From: Mycobacterium sp. ELW1
GTDB lineage: Bacteria > Actinomycetota > Actinomycetes > Mycobacteriales > Mycobacteriaceae
NCBI RefSeq assembly: GCF_008329905.1
Contig: NZ_CP032155.1
Span: 806,001 to 870,000 of the forward strand
Direction: 5' to 3'
Length of the DNA stretch: 64,000 nucleotides
Shown here: piece after piece, positions 17,985 to 28,211 of the stretch
Position numbering within the stretch: the stretch's first letter is position 1
Layout: the number at the start of each line of letters is the position of its first letter
The notes under the pieces: generated by a model
What the model was told of the DNA's origin: nothing
Database searches by the model: none
The model's input: only the letters and a program-made list of their open reading frames with translations
Position numbers and translations under genes: made by a program

Positions 17985-19322
17985 GTGCGGCACGCCCGGG
18001 AACTGAGCGACAGCTCGACCGATCCGATGCCGCGGCGCGTCGCGGTGTTGTCGGTGCACACCTCCCCGCTGGCTCAGCCCGGGACCGGTGACGCCGGCGG
18101 AATGAACGTCTACGTACTCCAGACCGCGCTGCACATGGCCCGGCGCGGGGTGGAGGTGGAGATCTTCACCCGGGCGACGTCGTCGTCGGATCAGCCGCTG
18201 GTCCGGGTGGCGCCCGGGGTTCTGGTGCGCAACGTCGTGGCGGGGCCCTTCGAGGGACTCGACAAGTACGACCTGCCCACCCAGCTCTGCGCGTTCACCG
18301 CCGGAGTGCTGCGCGCCGAGGCCAACCACGAGCCCGGCTACTACGACATCGTGCATTCGCATTATTGGCTCTCCGGCCAGGTCGGCTGGCTGGCCCGTGA
18401 CCGGTGGGCGGTTCCGCTGGTGCACACCGCCCACACGCTGGCCGCGGTGAAGAACGCCGCACTTGCCGATGGCGACTCGCCGGAGCCACCGCTGCGCGCG
18501 GTGGGCGAACAGCAGGTGGTCGACGAGGCCGACCGGCTGGTCGTCAACACCGAAGATGAAGCGCGACAGCTTATTTCGCTGCACAACGCCGACCCGCGGC
18601 GGATCGATGTGGTGTACCCGGGTGTCGACCTGGAAACGTTCACCCCTGGCGACCGGCGCACCGCGCGGGCGGCGCTCGGCCTGCCTGACGGCGAGCGCGT
18701 GGTCGCCTTCGTCGGGCGTATCCAGCCGCTCAAGGCGCCCGATGTGCTGCTGCGTGCCGCTGCCCGGCTGCCCGGCGTGCGGGTGCTGGTGGCCGGCGGT
18801 CCCTCGGGCAGCGGGCTGGCGGCACCGGATGCGCTGGTGGGTCTTGCCCGCGAACTGGGTATGGCAGATCGGGTGACATTCCTCCCGCCCCAGTCGCGCG
18901 AGCAGTTGGTCAACGTCTACCGCGCCGCCGATCTGGTCGCCGTGCCCAGCTATTCGGAGTCGTTCGGTCTGGTCGCGGTGGAGGCGCAGGCCTGCGGGAC
19001 GCCGGTGGTCGCCGCCGCGGTCGGCGGTCTGCCGGTGGCGGTGGCCGACGGAGTCAGCGGTGCGCTGGTCGCCGGCCACGAGCCCGGCCAGTGGGCCGAC
19101 GCGATCGCCGAGCTGCTGGCCCGCGACCCCGATGAGCTAAGCCGAGCGGCCGTCGCGCATGCGCAGGGGTTCTCCTGGGCGCACACCGTCGATGGGTTGC
19201 TGACCAGCTACGGCCACGCGATCGACGACTACGCCAGCGCCCGGCGCCGTCGCGCGGCCGGTGACGCACTGGCCAAGCGCAACGGGCGGCGCTGGTCGAT
19301 GCGGCGGGGTGTGCGGTTGTGA
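17985..19322 (+). CDS. mshA: D-inositol-3-phosphate glycosyltransferase (mycothiol synthesis)
   Basis: MshA transfers GlcNAc from UDP-GlcNAc to inositol-3-phosphate, the first step of mycothiol synthesis. The GT4/GT-B protein shows [19 protein letters not shown] near the N terminus, [16 protein letters not shown], a C-terminal domain beginning [17 protein letters not shown], and the UDP-sugar-binding [20 protein letters not shown]. At 445 residues it is shorter at the N terminus than the M. tuberculosis enzyme as I recall it. GTG at 17985 has GGAGG immediately upstream, rather close; ATG at 18027 is an alternative. It overlaps the YbjN-like gene by 4 bp. Confidence 0.95.
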   Translation: MRHARELSDSSTDPMPRRVAVLSVHTSPLAQPGTGDAGGMNVYVLQTALHMARRGVEVEIFTRATSSSDQPLVRVAPGVLVRNVVAGPFEGLDKYDLPTQLCAFTAGVLRAEANHEPGYYDIVHSHYWLSGQVGWLARDRWAVPLVHTAHTLAAVKNAALADGDSPEPPLRAVGEQQVVDEADRLVVNTEDEARQLISLHNADPRRIDVVYPGVDLETFTPGDRRTARAALGLPDGERVVAFVGRIQPLKAPDVLLRAAARLPGVRVLVAGGPSGSGLAAPDALVGLARELGMADRVTFLPPQSREQLVNVYRAADLVAVPSYSESFGLVAVEAQACGTPVVAAAVGGLPVAVADGVSGALVAGHEPGQWADAIAELLARDPDELSRAAVAHAQGFSWAHTVDGLLTSYGHAIDDYASARRRRAAGDALAKRNGRRWSMRRGVRL

Positions 19323-19885
19323 ATGGCGAGCGAGAAGCCGAAGGCGGATCGCGCATCGGCGCAGCAGACGTCCACCAGCTCATCGAGAAGGCACTGGACG
19401 AGCACGGGCTGGTCTACACCCGCCACGAAGGCGCCCACGGCGGGTTGCCGGGACTGATCGTCGAGCTGCCGGGGGAGCGCAAGCTCACGACCAACACCCT
19501 GCTGAGCGTCGGTGAGCATTCGGTGCGCGTCGAGGCATTCGTCTGCCGGCAGCCCGACGAGAACCACCAGGGCGTCTACCGGTTCCTGCTCAAGCGCAAC
19601 CGCCGGCTCTACGGAGTGGCCTACACACTGGACAACACCGGCGATATCTATCTGATCGGGCGGATGGGGCTGGAGTCGGTGACCGCCGACGAACTGGACC
19701 GGGTGCTCGGCCAGGTGCTCGAAGCCGTCGACACCGACTTCAACACCCTGCTGGAACTGGGCTTCAAGTCGTCCATCCAGAAGGAGTGGGCGTGGCGGGT
19801 GTCGCGCGGCGAATCGCTGAAGAACCTGAAGGCCTTCGAGCACCTGATCGACGACGACAGGAACGGGAACGGCCGCGACCACTGA
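19319..19885 (+). CDS. YbjN-domain protein (Rv0487-like)
   Basis: This 188-residue protein is a YbjN/type III secretion chaperone-like fold member. It shows [37 protein letters not shown] and a C-terminal [18 protein letters not shown]. Its function is unknown. The GTG start overlaps the mshA stop (GTGA), so it is translationally coupled to the mycothiol gene, which suggests a related role or simply co-expression. gpmA follows 24 bp later. Confidence 0.85.
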   Translation: MNGEREAEGGSRIGAADVHQLIEKALDEHGLVYTRHEGAHGGLPGLIVELPGERKLTTNTLLSVGEHSVRVEAFVCRQPDENHQGVYRFLLKRNRRLYGVAYTLDNTGDIYLIGRMGLESVTADELDRVLGQVLEAVDTDFNTLLELGFKSSIQKEWAWRVSRGESLKNLKAFEHLIDDDRNGNGRDH

Positions 19886-19909
19886 TCGGGGTCGTGAGAG
19901 TATTTCGGC

Positions 19910-20656
19910 ATGGCTGACTCCACACTGATTCTGCTGCGGCACGGCGAAAGCGAATGGAACGCGCTGAACCTGTTCACCGGCTGGGTGGACGTCGATCTCA
20001 CCGACAAGGGTCGCGCTGAGGCGGTACGCGGCGGCAAGCTGATGGCCGAGCAGGGACTGCTGCCCGACGTGCTGTACACCTCGCTGCTGCGCCGCGCGAT
20101 CACCACCGCCCACTTGGCGTTGGACGCCGCCGACCGGCTGTGGATCCCGGTGACCCGCAACTGGCGGCTCAACGAGCGGCACTACGGCGCGCTGCAGGGC
20201 CTCGACAAGGCCGAGACCAAGGAAAAGTACGGCGAGGACCAGTTCATGCTGTGGCGACGCAGCTACGACACGCCGCCGCCGCCCATCGAGAGGGGCAGCA
20301 AGTACAGCCAGGACGCCGACCCGCGTTACGCCGACATCGACGGCGGCCCGCTGACCGAATGCCTGGCCGACGTCGTGGCCCGCTTCGTTCCGTACTTCAC
20401 CGAGACGATCGTTCCGGATCTGCAAGCAGGTAAGACGGTGCTGATGGTCGCGCACGGCAACTCGTTGCGGGCCCTGGTCAAATATCTGGACAACATGTCC
20501 GACGCCGACGTCGTGGGCCTGAACATCCCGACCGGCATTCCGCTGCGCTACGACCTGGACGCCGATCTGAAGCCGCGGGTGCCGGGCGGCACCTACCTGG
20601 ATCCCGAGGCCGCCGCCGCCGGCGCGGCCGCGGTTGCCAGCCAGGGCGCCAAGTAA
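19910..20656 (+). CDS. gpmA: 2,3-bisphosphoglycerate-dependent phosphoglycerate mutase
   Basis: This glycolytic enzyme interconverts 3- and 2-phosphoglycerate. The phosphohistidine motif [10 protein letters not shown] (His11) is near the N terminus, followed by [15 protein letters not shown], the [19 protein letters not shown] region and the second catalytic His in [12 protein letters not shown]. Length (248 residues) is typical of dPGM. It corresponds to gpm1 (Rv0489). An Ala-rich tail ends the protein. The gene is followed by a 133-bp region leading to senX3. Confidence 0.97.
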   Translation: MADSTLILLRHGESEWNALNLFTGWVDVDLTDKGRAEAVRGGKLMAEQGLLPDVLYTSLLRRAITTAHLALDAADRLWIPVTRNWRLNERHYGALQGLDKAETKEKYGEDQFMLWRRSYDTPPPPIERGSKYSQDADPRYADIDGGPLTECLADVVARFVPYFTETIVPDLQAGKTVLMVAHGNSLRALVKYLDNMSDADVVGLNIPTGIPLRYDLDADLKPRVPGGTYLDPEAAAAGAAAVASQGAK

Positions 20657-20763
20657 CTCCGGTGGTCACCCCGGATTTGGCAAACACGGGGTAAACGGGG
20701 GCGGAATACATGCGCGCTGGGAGTGTGACGTGTACCGATTTGGCTGCACGCTGCTGGGATGAC

Positions 20764-20781
20764 GTTCACCGGATGCGTACC
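20764..20781 (+). promoter_or_regulatory. Possible PHO box upstream of senX3
   Basis: GTTCACC at 20764-20770 is followed 11 bp later by GCGTACC (20775-20781), an imperfect direct repeat at the spacing of RegX3/PhoP-type boxes. senX3-regX3 is known to be autoregulated in mycobacteria. The second half matches at only four of seven positions. Confidence 0.3.
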
Positions 20782-20789
20782 CTTTTCCT

Positions 20790-21995
20790 GTGAGTGTTGG
20801 CTCGGTGGTAGTGCTGGCCACCGTCGCGGCGCTGGTAGCGCTTGCTTGCGGACTCGGAATCGGGGCCGCACTCACCCCACGGATCATGGAGCGCAGGCAG
20901 CGCCGCGCGATCACCGAAGCCGGCATCACCGTGTCGCAGATGTTGCAGCATGTCGTGTCGCTGGCGCCGATCGGGATGGTGGTCGTCGACTCGCATCGCG
21001 ACGTGGTGTTCATCAATGACCGCGCCACCGAACTCGGCATCGTGCGGGACCGCCAGCTCGACGAGCGGGCCTGGACGGCCGCCCAAAGTGTCTTGGCCAC
21101 CGGTGAGGGCGTCGAGGTCGACCTGTCTCAGCCGCAGCGCGCGGCGGCGGGTAGGTCGGGGCTGTCTGTTCGCGGGCACGTGCGCCTGCTGAGCAAGCAG
21201 GATCCCCGCTTCGTCGTGGTCTACGTCGACGACCAGTCCGAGCAGGCCCGCATGGAAGCCAGCCGGCGTGACTTCGTGGCCAACGTCAGCCACGAACTCA
21301 AGACCCCGGTGGCCGCGATGGGCGTGCTGGCCGAGGCGCTGCTGGAGTCGGGCGACGATGCCGAGACGGTGCGACACTTCGGCAAGAAGATCCTCACCGA
21401 ATCTCAGCGGCTGGCGAACATGGTCCGCGAGCTGATCGAACTGTCCCGCCTGCAAGGCGCCGAGCCGCTTCCCGACCTCGACAGTGTCGACGTGGATTCG
21501 GTTGTCAGCGAAGCTATTTCGCGGCACAAGGTGGCCGCCGACAATGCCGACATCGCGGTGACCACCGACGCGCCGAGTGGGTTCCGGGTGTTGGGCGACC
21601 AGTCGTTGTTGGTCACCGCGCTGGCCAACCTGATCTCCAACGCGATCGCCTACTCACCGGACGGATCGAAGGTGTCGATCAGTCGCCGTCGTCGCGGCGA
21701 CAACATCGAGATCGCCGTCACCGACCGGGGTATCGGGATCGCCCGCGCAGATCAGGAGCGGGTGTTCGAACGGTTCTTCCGGGTCGACAAGGCCCGCTCA
21801 CGGGCCACCGGCGGTACCGGCCTGGGGCTGGCAATCGTCAAACACGTGGCGGCCAATCACAACGGCAGCATCCGGCTGTGGAGCCAGCCGGGCACCGGCT
21901 CGACGTTCACCCTGTCCATTCCCGCCTATCCAGATACCGATGACGACGAAACGGCCGACCTTTCGGCCATTGACGAGGAGGCACTACGCCAATGA
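20790..21995 (+). CDS. senX3: Phosphate-sensing histidine kinase SenX3
   Basis: SenX3 is the sensor of the phosphate-starvation two-component system. The 401-residue protein has one clear N-terminal membrane segment (about 6-30), a PAS-like domain (about 45-150), a HisKA box [13 protein letters not shown] (His168), an N box [11 protein letters not shown], and G boxes DRGIGI and [11 protein letters not shown]. The start is GTG at 20790. The stop overlaps the regX3 start by 4 bp (ATGA), so translation is coupled. In M. tuberculosis this junction contains MIRU repeats, absent here. Confidence 0.96.
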   Translation: MSVGSVVVLATVAALVALACGLGIGAALTPRIMERRQRRAITEAGITVSQMLQHVVSLAPIGMVVVDSHRDVVFINDRATELGIVRDRQLDERAWTAAQSVLATGEGVEVDLSQPQRAAAGRSGLSVRGHVRLLSKQDPRFVVVYVDDQSEQARMEASRRDFVANVSHELKTPVAAMGVLAEALLESGDDAETVRHFGKKILTESQRLANMVRELIELSRLQGAEPLPDLDSVDVDSVVSEAISRHKVAADNADIAVTTDAPSGFRVLGDQSLLVTALANLISNAIAYSPDGSKVSISRRRRGDNIEIAVTDRGIGIARADQERVFERFFRVDKARSRATGGTGLGLAIVKHVAANHNGSIRLWSQPGTGSTFTLSIPAYPDTDDDETADLSAIDEEALRQ

Positions 21996-22678
21996 CCAAC
22001 GTGTTGATCGTGGAAGACGAAGAATCGCTGGCCGACCCACTGGCTTTCCTGCTGCGCAAGGAGGGGTTCGAGGCCACCGTGGTCGGCGACGGCCCGTCGG
22101 CGCTGGCGGAATTCGACCGGTCGGGGGCCGACATCGTGCTGCTCGATCTGATGCTGCCGGGCATGACCGGCACCGACGTGTGTAAGCAGCTGCGGGCCCG
22201 CTCCAGCGTGCCGGTGATCATGGTGACCGCCCGCGACAGCGAGATCGACAAGGTCGTCGGCCTGGAACTCGGCGCCGACGACTACGTCACGAAGCCGTAC
22301 TCAGCCCGCGAACTGATCGCCCGCATCCGGGCGGTGCTGCGCCGCGGCAGCGATACCGAGGACTCCGGAATCGGCGACGCGATCCTGGAGGCCGGCCCGG
22401 TCCGGATGGATGTCGAGCGGCACGTCGTGACCGTCGCCGGTGAACCGATTACCCTGCCGCTCAAGGAATTCGACCTGCTCGAGTACTTGATGCGCAACAG
22501 CGGACGGGTGCTGACCCGCGGTCAGCTCATCGACCGGGTCTGGGGTGCGGACTACGTGGGGGATACCAAGACCCTCGACGTCCACGTCAAGCGTCTGCGC
22601 TCGAAGATCGAAGCCGATCCCGCGAACCCGGTGCATCTGGTCACCGTGCGCGGTCTGGGCTACAAGCTGGAGGGCTAA
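21992..22678 (+). CDS. regX3: OmpR-family response regulator RegX3
   Basis: This 228-residue response regulator has a receiver domain with acidic pocket residues in VEDEE, the phospho-acceptor Asp52 in LLDLMLPG, a conserved Lys in VTKPYSARE, and a C-terminal winged helix ([12 protein letters not shown], then [15 protein letters not shown]). It controls phosphate-starvation genes in mycobacteria. It is coupled to senX3 by an ATGA overlap and converges on the sugar-transferase gene 26 bp away. Confidence 0.97.
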   Translation: MTNVLIVEDEESLADPLAFLLRKEGFEATVVGDGPSALAEFDRSGADIVLLDLMLPGMTGTDVCKQLRARSSVPVIMVTARDSEIDKVVGLELGADDYVTKPYSARELIARIRAVLRRGSDTEDSGIGDAILEAGPVRMDVERHVVTVAGEPITLPLKEFDLLEYLMRNSGRVLTRGQLIDRVWGADYVGDTKTLDVHVKRLRSKIEADPANPVHLVTVRGLGYKLEG

Positions 22679-22704
22679 CCGCGCGGCCGCCACCGCGGCT
22701 GGGT

Positions 22705-24252
22705 CTAGTAGGCGCCTTCGCCGCTCAGGACCGTCTTGATGGTCTTGGCGATGATCACCAGATCGCGGATGGGCGACCAGTTTTCGATGTAGCTGAGATC
22801 GAGGCGGACGGCGTCCTCAAGGGGAAGGTCGGACCGTCCGCTGACCTGCCAGAGGCCGGTCAGCCCGGGCTTCACCGTCAGCCGCCTGCGGACCAGATCG
22901 TCGTACGAGTCGACCTCACGGCGCACCTGCGGGCGCGGCCCCACCACGCTCATGTCCCCGCGCAGCACATTGATGAACTGCGGTAGTTCGTCGATGCTGT
23001 ACTTGCGAATGATCTTGCCCACCTGCGTGATCCGCGGATCGTTCTTGTCTTTCCAGAACACCGGATCGCTGCCGGCGGCGGCAATCATCGCCGGCGCTTC
23101 TGTGTCGGCACCGTCGACCATGCTACGGAACTTCAGCATCTTGAACGTGGTGCCCTTGAACCCGATTCGTTCGGAGGCGTAGAACACCGGTCCGGGGCCG
23201 GAGAGCCGCACCGCGAGCGCGGCGAGGAAGAACACCGGCGCCATGACCGTCATCGCGACGAGGGTGAACACGACATCGAACACCCGCTTGGCGGCCGAGT
23301 TGGCGCCGTCGTACTGGGGTTTGGTCACCTCGAACATCGCCATGCCTGCGACGGGTCGGCTGTGCAGCCGATCTTCGGCGACGTCGACCAGTCCGGGGGC
23401 GATCATGAGGTCCACGCCGAGTGAATCGAGTTCCCAGATCAGCCGGCGGATCTCGGTGGGATGCAGATGATCGGTGGCGGCCAGTGCGACGGTGTGGGCA
23501 CTGGTGCGGCGGACGGCGTCGGCGATCGCCTGGTCGATGCCCACGATCGGGATGTGGCGTCCGTCGACGTCGATTCCGTCGTCCTGTGCGGTTGGTCCGG
23601 CGGGCGTGCAGATGCCCACGACGCGGTAGCCGGCGCCGGGATCGCGCACGAAGTTGGTGGCGACGTCGGCGGCGGTCCTCGCGCTGCCCACGACGAGCAC
23701 GGAGATCTGGTGCTCCGCACGGCGGAGTTCGGCGGCCGCCACCCGGCGCCAACACATCCGGCTCGCCAGGAGGCCGAGTAGGCCGGCCGAGAAGACGATG
23801 GCGAGATACGTGCGTGACACGTCGACGTGCAGGAGCAGCGCACCGATCGCGATCAGTCCGAAAAGCTGGAGTGTGGCGAGGATGACGCTCAGGTACTCAC
23901 CGACATCGCGGCCCACCACCCGGCGGGCGCGGTATCCGGCGAGGCCGAGCGCGGCCATCCACAGGGCGGCCAGGGTCGCTGAGCCCACGGCGTAGGTCAG
24001 CAGGGCAGCGGGATGGCCGGCGAACAGTGTCACCGTCGCGATGGCCGACGCCAGGCAAATGACGGCGGCATCGCTGAGGATCAACCGTTTGGAGTGGCGG
24101 AAGCGCCGGGTCTCGCGCCGCGACGCCTGCGCCCGCTGCCAGAGAGGCGGGATGCTGTTCTCGTCAAATAACGCTGAGGTCGAGTTTTGGCGAAGATTCT
24201 TCGGACAGCTGTTGCCGACTGAAATCTGGTTATCAGACTGTTCAGCCAACAC
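22705..24252 (-). CDS. Polyprenyl-phosphate sugar-1-phosphate transferase (WbaP/CpsE-type)
   Basis: These enzymes start polysaccharide synthesis by moving a sugar-1-phosphate from a nucleotide sugar to a polyprenyl phosphate in the membrane. The 515-residue protein has N-terminal hydrophobic helices (about 60-170), a nucleotide-binding-like middle domain (VLVVGSARTAADVATNF), another membrane helix (about 325-350) and the C-terminal catalytic core with KMLKFRSMVDGADTEAP, RKYSIDELPQFINVLRGDM and KPGLTGLWQVSGRS. I recall no such gene beside regX3 in M. tuberculosis. The GTG start has only a distant GGGAG site. No other polysaccharide genes lie nearby, so the product is unknown. Confidence 0.9.
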   Translation of the reverse strand: MLAEQSDNQISVGNSCPKNLRQNSTSALFDENSIPPLWQRAQASRRETRRFRHSKRLILSDAAVICLASAIATVTLFAGHPAALLTYAVGSATLAALWMAALGLAGYRARRVVGRDVGEYLSVILATLQLFGLIAIGALLLHVDVSRTYLAIVFSAGLLGLLASRMCWRRVAAAELRRAEHQISVLVVGSARTAADVATNFVRDPGAGYRVVGICTPAGPTAQDDGIDVDGRHIPIVGIDQAIADAVRRTSAHTVALAATDHLHPTEIRRLIWELDSLGVDLMIAPGLVDVAEDRLHSRPVAGMAMFEVTKPQYDGANSAAKRVFDVVFTLVAMTVMAPVFFLAALAVRLSGPGPVFYASERIGFKGTTFKMLKFRSMVDGADTEAPAMIAAAGSDPVFWKDKNDPRITQVGKIIRKYSIDELPQFINVLRGDMSVVGPRPQVRREVDSYDDLVRRRLTVKPGLTGLWQVSGRSDLPLEDAVRLDLSYIENWSPIRDLVIIAKTIKTVLSGEGAY

Positions 24253-24374
24253 AGCGAAGATCAGCTCCCATAGTCGTCCAACTGCTATTTACAGCACCGT
24301 AACCCCACTTAGGGAACACCGCAACCTTAACGGGAGATGACGAAGATCACGAGTTTCGTACAGAGTGATGCAGA

Positions 24375-24396
24375 ACTAGCAAAGATCGCTGCTAGT
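24375..24396. repeat. Perfect inverted repeat ACTAGCA-N8-TGCTAGT
   Basis: ACTAGCA (24375-24381) and TGCTAGT (24390-24396) form a perfect 7-bp palindrome with an 8-bp spacer in the AT-richer region between the sugar-transferase gene and the Rv0495c-like gene. It may be an operator, or a hairpin downstream of the Rv0495c-like gene. Its core resembles the GCTAGCA repeats at 5940. Confidence 0.5.
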
Positions 24397-24434
24397 GCGC
24401 GGGGCAGCGGGGCCGCCAGGGCGTTATATTCGCG

Positions 24435-25211
24435 CTACTGCGCAGCCCGGGTGGCCGGGTGGATGGCGATCAACGGGAAGCCGCCACGCCGCCGGCACAT
24501 CGCCGCCAACTCCGAATACGCCTTCTCACCGAGCAACTCGGTCAGCTCCGGGGCGTAGGACTGCCACACCTGCTTGGCGCCGACGTGGGCGGCCGGGTCG
24601 CCGGTGCAGTACCAGTGCAGGTCGGCACCGCCTTCGCCCCAGCCGCGCCGGTCGTATTCGGTGATCGTGGATTTCAGGATCTCCGAGCCGTCCGGCCGGG
24701 TGATCCACTCCTGGATGCGCCGGATGGGGAGCTGCCAGCACACCTCGGGCTTCATGGTCAGCGGCTCGACCCCGAGCTTGAGGGCCTTGGTGTGCAGCGC
24801 GCAGCCGATGCCGGTCGGGAAGCCCGGCCGGTTGAGGAAGATGCAGGCGCCCTTGTATTTGCGGGTGCGAAGGCTCGGTTTGTCGTCGAACTCGTCCATC
24901 TCGAGGTAGCCCTTGCGGCCCAGCCCTTTGTCCCGGAACTGCCAATCCTCGTCGGTCAGGTGCTTGACGGCGTCGTCGAGGTTGGCGCGGTCGTCGTCGT
25001 CGGACAGGAACGCCCCGTGCGAACAGCAACCGTCGTCCGGTCGGCCCTCGACGGTGCCCTTGCAGGCCGGCGTGCCGAACACGCACGTCCAATTCGACAG
25101 CAGCCAAGTCAAATCCGCGGCGATCAGATGTTCCGGGTTGTCCGGGTCGTAGAACTCCACCCACTCGCGGGGGAAGTCCAGGTCAACTTCGCCAGGGTGC
25201 GCATCCGTCAC
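24435..25211 (-). CDS. Conserved Cys-rich protein (Rv0495c-like)
   Basis: This 258-residue cytoplasmic protein is conserved in actinobacteria. Cysteines occur in [49 protein letters not shown] and AMCRRR, a spacing suggestive of metal binding, similar in style to YkgJ/DUF3109-type proteins. Function unknown. GTG at 25211 ([13 protein letters not shown]) is preferred to longer forms. It is divergent from ppx1 across a 96-bp region. Confidence 0.82.
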   Translation of the reverse strand: MTDAHPGEVDLDFPREWVEFYDPDNPEHLIAADLTWLLSNWTCVFGTPACKGTVEGRPDDGCCSHGAFLSDDDDRANLDDAVKHLTDEDWQFRDKGLGRKGYLEMDEFDDKPSLRTRKYKGACIFLNRPGFPTGIGCALHTKALKLGVEPLTMKPEVCWQLPIRRIQEWITRPDGSEILKSTITEYDRRGWGEGGADLHWYCTGDPAAHVGAKQVWQSYAPELTELLGEKAYSELAAMCRRRGGFPLIAIHPATRAAQ

Positions 25212-25294
25212 AGCGCCCAACCGTAGTCCAAGTGCGCGCGACCTTCGCGGTGGCATTTGCCCCATGTCGCAGGTGCCGCGCAGGGAACGCAGGC

Positions 25295-25300
25295 TAGTTT
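25295..25300 (+). promoter_or_regulatory. Predicted -10 element for a leaderless ppx1 transcript
   Basis: TAGTTT fits TAnnnT and ends 7 bp before the GTG at 25308. No clear -35 box is seen. Confidence 0.45.
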
Positions 25301-25307
25301 TGTTCAC

Positions 25308-26321
25308 GTGCGATTAGGCGTGCTCGACGTGGGCAGCAACACAGTTCATCTGCTGGTGGTCGATGCCCACCGCGGCGGGCATCCAACTCCGATGAGCTCG
25401 ACCAAAGCCGCGCTGCGGCTCGCCGAGGCGATCGACGACTCGGGCAAGCTCACCCGCCGCGGTGCCGACAAGCTGATCGACACCATCGACGAGTTCGCGA
25501 AGATCGCGGCCAGCTCGGGCTGCGCGGACCTGATGGCCTTCGCCACCTCGGCGGTGCGCGACGCCAAGAATTCCGAGGATGTACTGGCGCGGGTGCTCGC
25601 CGAAACCGGGGTGAACCTGCAGGTCCTGTCCGGTTCCAACGAGTCGCGGCTGACGTTCCTGGCGGTGCGCCGCTGGTACGGCTGGAGCGCGGGCCGCATC
25701 ATCAACCTCGACATCGGCGGCGGCTCGCTGGAGCTGTCCAACGGCGTGGACGAGGCTCCGGAGGTGGCGATGTCGCTGCCGTTGGGCGCCGGCCGGCTCA
25801 CCCGCGAGTGGCTCCCGGACGACCCGCCAGGCCGCCGCCGCGTCGCGATGCTGCGCGACTGGCTGGACAACGAGCTGGCCGAGGCCAGTGCGTTCGTCCT
25901 GGACGCCGGCCCCCCCGACCTCGCGGTCGCGACGTCGAAGACATTCCGATCGCTGGCGCGGCTCACCGGCGCGGCCCCGTCGGGTGCCGGTCCCAGGGTC
26001 AAACGAACGCTGACCCTCAACGGCCTGAGGCAGCTCATATCTTTCATCTCTAGGATGACCACGACAGATCGTGCCGAGTTGGAGGGAGTCAGTGCCGAGC
26101 GGGCGCCACAGATAGTGGCCGGTGCTCTGGTGGCGGAGGCGAGCATGCGAGCACTGTCATTGGAATCCGTGGACATCTGCCCGTGGGCGTTGCGCGAGGG
26201 TCTGATCCTGCGCCGACTCGACAGTGAAGCTGACGGAACTGCCCTGGTGGAGACCGCCGTGGGGGATGCTGGAAGCAAGAATTTTGATCGGTCGACTGCC
26301 CGATCGAGAGGCACACGATGA
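25308..26321 (+). CDS. ppx1: Exopolyphosphatase / Ppx-GppA family phosphatase
   Basis: This 337-residue ASKHA-fold hydrolase has [12 protein letters not shown] at the N terminus, [12 protein letters not shown], and the second phosphate loop [11 protein letters not shown]. It matches PPX1 (Rv0496), a short-chain exopolyphosphatase. It lacks the C-terminal HD-like domain of long Ppx/GppA proteins, consistent with its length. GTG at 25308 is supported by the predicted leaderless promoter. Its stop overlaps the next ATG by 4 bp. With ppk2 at 0.4-1.3 kb and regX3 at 22 kb, phosphate handling is a theme of the window. Confidence 0.93.
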   Translation: MRLGVLDVGSNTVHLLVVDAHRGGHPTPMSSTKAALRLAEAIDDSGKLTRRGADKLIDTIDEFAKIAASSGCADLMAFATSAVRDAKNSEDVLARVLAETGVNLQVLSGSNESRLTFLAVRRWYGWSAGRIINLDIGGGSLELSNGVDEAPEVAMSLPLGAGRLTREWLPDDPPGRRRVAMLRDWLDNELAEASAFVLDAGPPDLAVATSKTFRSLARLTGAAPSGAGPRVKRTLTLNGLRQLISFISRMTTTDRAELEGVSAERAPQIVAGALVAEASMRALSLESVDICPWALREGLILRRLDSEADGTALVETAVGDAGSKNFDRSTARSRGTR

Positions 26322-27343
26322 CAGCACCAGATGACAGCGAGAACAGCCGGCCCATCTCGGTGGCCGAGCTGCTCGCCAAGAACGGAACGATCGGCTCACC
26401 GCCGGTCGGTGGGCGCCGCCGTCGTCGTCGCGGCAACAGTGACGCCGTGACTGTCGCCGAATTGACCGGCGAGATCCCGATCATTCGGACCGGCGAAATG
26501 CCGGTCGTGCGTGAGGACCCCGTCGTGCGTGAGGACCCCGTCGCGCATGAGGACGAGGTCGCCGAGGAGCCGGTCGAGCAGGAGCCGCCCGCTCAGGCGC
26601 CGGCCGCCACCAACGGCTCGGCTGCCGCCACCGAGGTGGTCGAGAACGACGAGCCGCTCGAACAAGAGGAATACCAGGACGAAGCGCCCGCGCGGCCGTT
26701 CGGCGGGCCGCCACCGCGCTCGGACAGCCCGCTACCGCGGCGTGAGCAGCGCCCGGAACGTGCCAACGACCCGCGCCCGCTGCGTAGGTCCGAACCCACC
26801 CCCGTCGACGAATCGGACTCCGGCGCCGAGCAGATGGCGTTCGACCCGGTCGATGAGGCGGCGCCCGTCCTCGACCTGACCGCCGACGAACAGGTCGACG
26901 AAGCCGCCGAGCTGCAGTCGTATCTGCGGTCCTCTGCCGGCGCCCTGTTCAGCGGTCAGACCGTCGCTGACGATCTCGCCCGCCGCGGTGTGGCCGTCGA
27001 CGAGCACGACGGCGACGCGGCATCGGCAGACCTCGACGCCCAGGCCGCCCAGGACGAGGACTATCCACGCGAAGGCAAGCTCACGGCGCTCTGGCGCGGC
27101 CTGCTCGTCGCCGGGCAGTCGATCCTGGCCGTCGCGTTCGGCGCCGGGCTGTTCATCGCGTTCGACCAGCTGTGGCGGTGGAACAACATCGTCGCGCTGG
27201 TGCTTTCGGTGTTGGTCATCCTCGGTTTGGTGATCGCCGTCCGAATCGTCCGTAAAACCGAGGACATCGCCAGCACGCTGATCGCCGTGGCGGTCGGTGC
27301 GCTGGTGACGCTCGGACCGCTGGCGCTGTTGCAATCGACCTGA
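26318..27343 (+). CDS. Membrane protein with long acidic cytoplasmic N terminus (Rv0497-like)
   Basis: The first 260 residues of this 341-residue protein are low-complexity and charged, with the RRRRRR run near residue 34, VVREDPVVREDPV near 63-75 and Pro/Glu-rich stretches. The C-terminal part has about three transmembrane helices (about 265-338) containing LVAGQSILAVAFGAGLF and a conserved LWRWNN. It starts ISVAELLAKNG, and VTVAELTGE repeats this theme at about 45. The Rv0497 family function is unknown. It is coupled to ppx1 by an ATGA overlap. Confidence 0.85.
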   Translation: MTAPDDSENSRPISVAELLAKNGTIGSPPVGGRRRRRRGNSDAVTVAELTGEIPIIRTGEMPVVREDPVVREDPVAHEDEVAEEPVEQEPPAQAPAATNGSAAATEVVENDEPLEQEEYQDEAPARPFGGPPPRSDSPLPRREQRPERANDPRPLRRSEPTPVDESDSGAEQMAFDPVDEAAPVLDLTADEQVDEAAELQSYLRSSAGALFSGQTVADDLARRGVAVDEHDGDAASADLDAQAAQDEDYPREGKLTALWRGLLVAGQSILAVAFGAGLFIAFDQLWRWNNIVALVLSVLVILGLVIAVRIVRKTEDIASTLIAVAVGALVTLGPLALLQST

Positions 27344-27350
27344 TTCGTCA

Positions 27351-28196
27351 GTGCGCCCAGCCATCAAGGTCGGTCTGTCGACGGCCTCGGTCTATCCGCT
27401 GAGGACCGAGGCCGCATTCGAGTACGCGGCCGAACTGGGTTACGACGGAGTCGAACTCATGGTGTGGGCCGAAACCGTGAGCCAAGACATCGGCGCCATC
27501 GCCAAGCTGTCCCGGCGGTACGACATGCCCGTGTTGTCGGTGCACGCGCCGTGTCTGCTGATCTCGCAGCGGGTGTGGGGAGCCAATCCCATCCCGAAGC
27601 TGACCCGCAGCGTGCAGGCTGCCGAGCGGCTCGGCGCGCAGACCGTCGTGGTGCATCCGCCGTTCCGGTGGCAGCGCCGCTACGCCGAGGGGTTCAGCGA
27701 ACAGGTCGCCGAGTTGGAAAGCCGCAGTGACGTTCTGGTCGCGGTGGAGAACATGTTCCCGTTCCGTGCCGACAGGTTCTTCGGCTCCGGCGACCCGTCG
27801 ATCGAGCGGATGCGCAAGCGCGGCGGCCGTCCCGGGGTGGGCATTTCGGCGTTCGCGCCGTCGTATGACCCGCTGGACGGCAACCACGCGCACTACACGC
27901 TGGACCTGTCCCACACCGCGACGGCGGGCACCGACGCCCTGGAGATGGCCGACCGGATGGGTGAGGGTCTGGTGCACCTGCACCTCTGTGACGGCAATGG
28001 CGCCTCGACCGACGAACACCTGGTGCCCGGCCGGGGAACCCAACCGACCGCCGAGGTGTGCCAGATGCTGGCCGCAAGCGACTTCACCGGGCATGTGATC
28101 CTGGAGGTCACCACCTCGGGTGCGCGCACCAAGGCTGAGCGCGAGGCGCTGCTGGTCGAATCGCTGCAGTTCGCGCGCACTCACCTGTTGCGTTGA
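27351..28196 (+). CDS. Xylose isomerase-like TIM-barrel protein (Rv0498-like)
   Basis: This 281-residue protein belongs to the sugar phosphate isomerase/epimerase (AP endonuclease family 2) superfamily. Typical segments are YDGVELMVW, LSVHAPCLL, VVVHPPFRWQ, VAVENMFPF, LDLSHTATAG and VHLHLCDGNG, whose His, Glu and Asp residues would bind a divalent metal. The substrate is unknown. GTG at 27351 is 7 bp after the Rv0497-like stop. It is probably co-transcribed from ppx1. Confidence 0.88.
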   Translation: MRPAIKVGLSTASVYPLRTEAAFEYAAELGYDGVELMVWAETVSQDIGAIAKLSRRYDMPVLSVHAPCLLISQRVWGANPIPKLTRSVQAAERLGAQTVVVHPPFRWQRRYAEGFSEQVAELESRSDVLVAVENMFPFRADRFFGSGDPSIERMRKRGGRPGVGISAFAPSYDPLDGNHAHYTLDLSHTATAGTDALEMADRMGEGLVHLHLCDGNGASTDEHLVPGRGTQPTAEVCQMLAASDFTGHVILEVTTSGARTKAEREALLVESLQFARTHLLR

Positions 28197-28211
28197 GCGA
28201 GAAAGGCATTG

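Noticed and set aside
24337..24558. 73-codon plus-strand frame starting in the spacer after the sugar-transferase gene
   Set aside because: Most of it is antisense to the conserved Rv0495c-like gene and it has no ribosome site or recognisable product.
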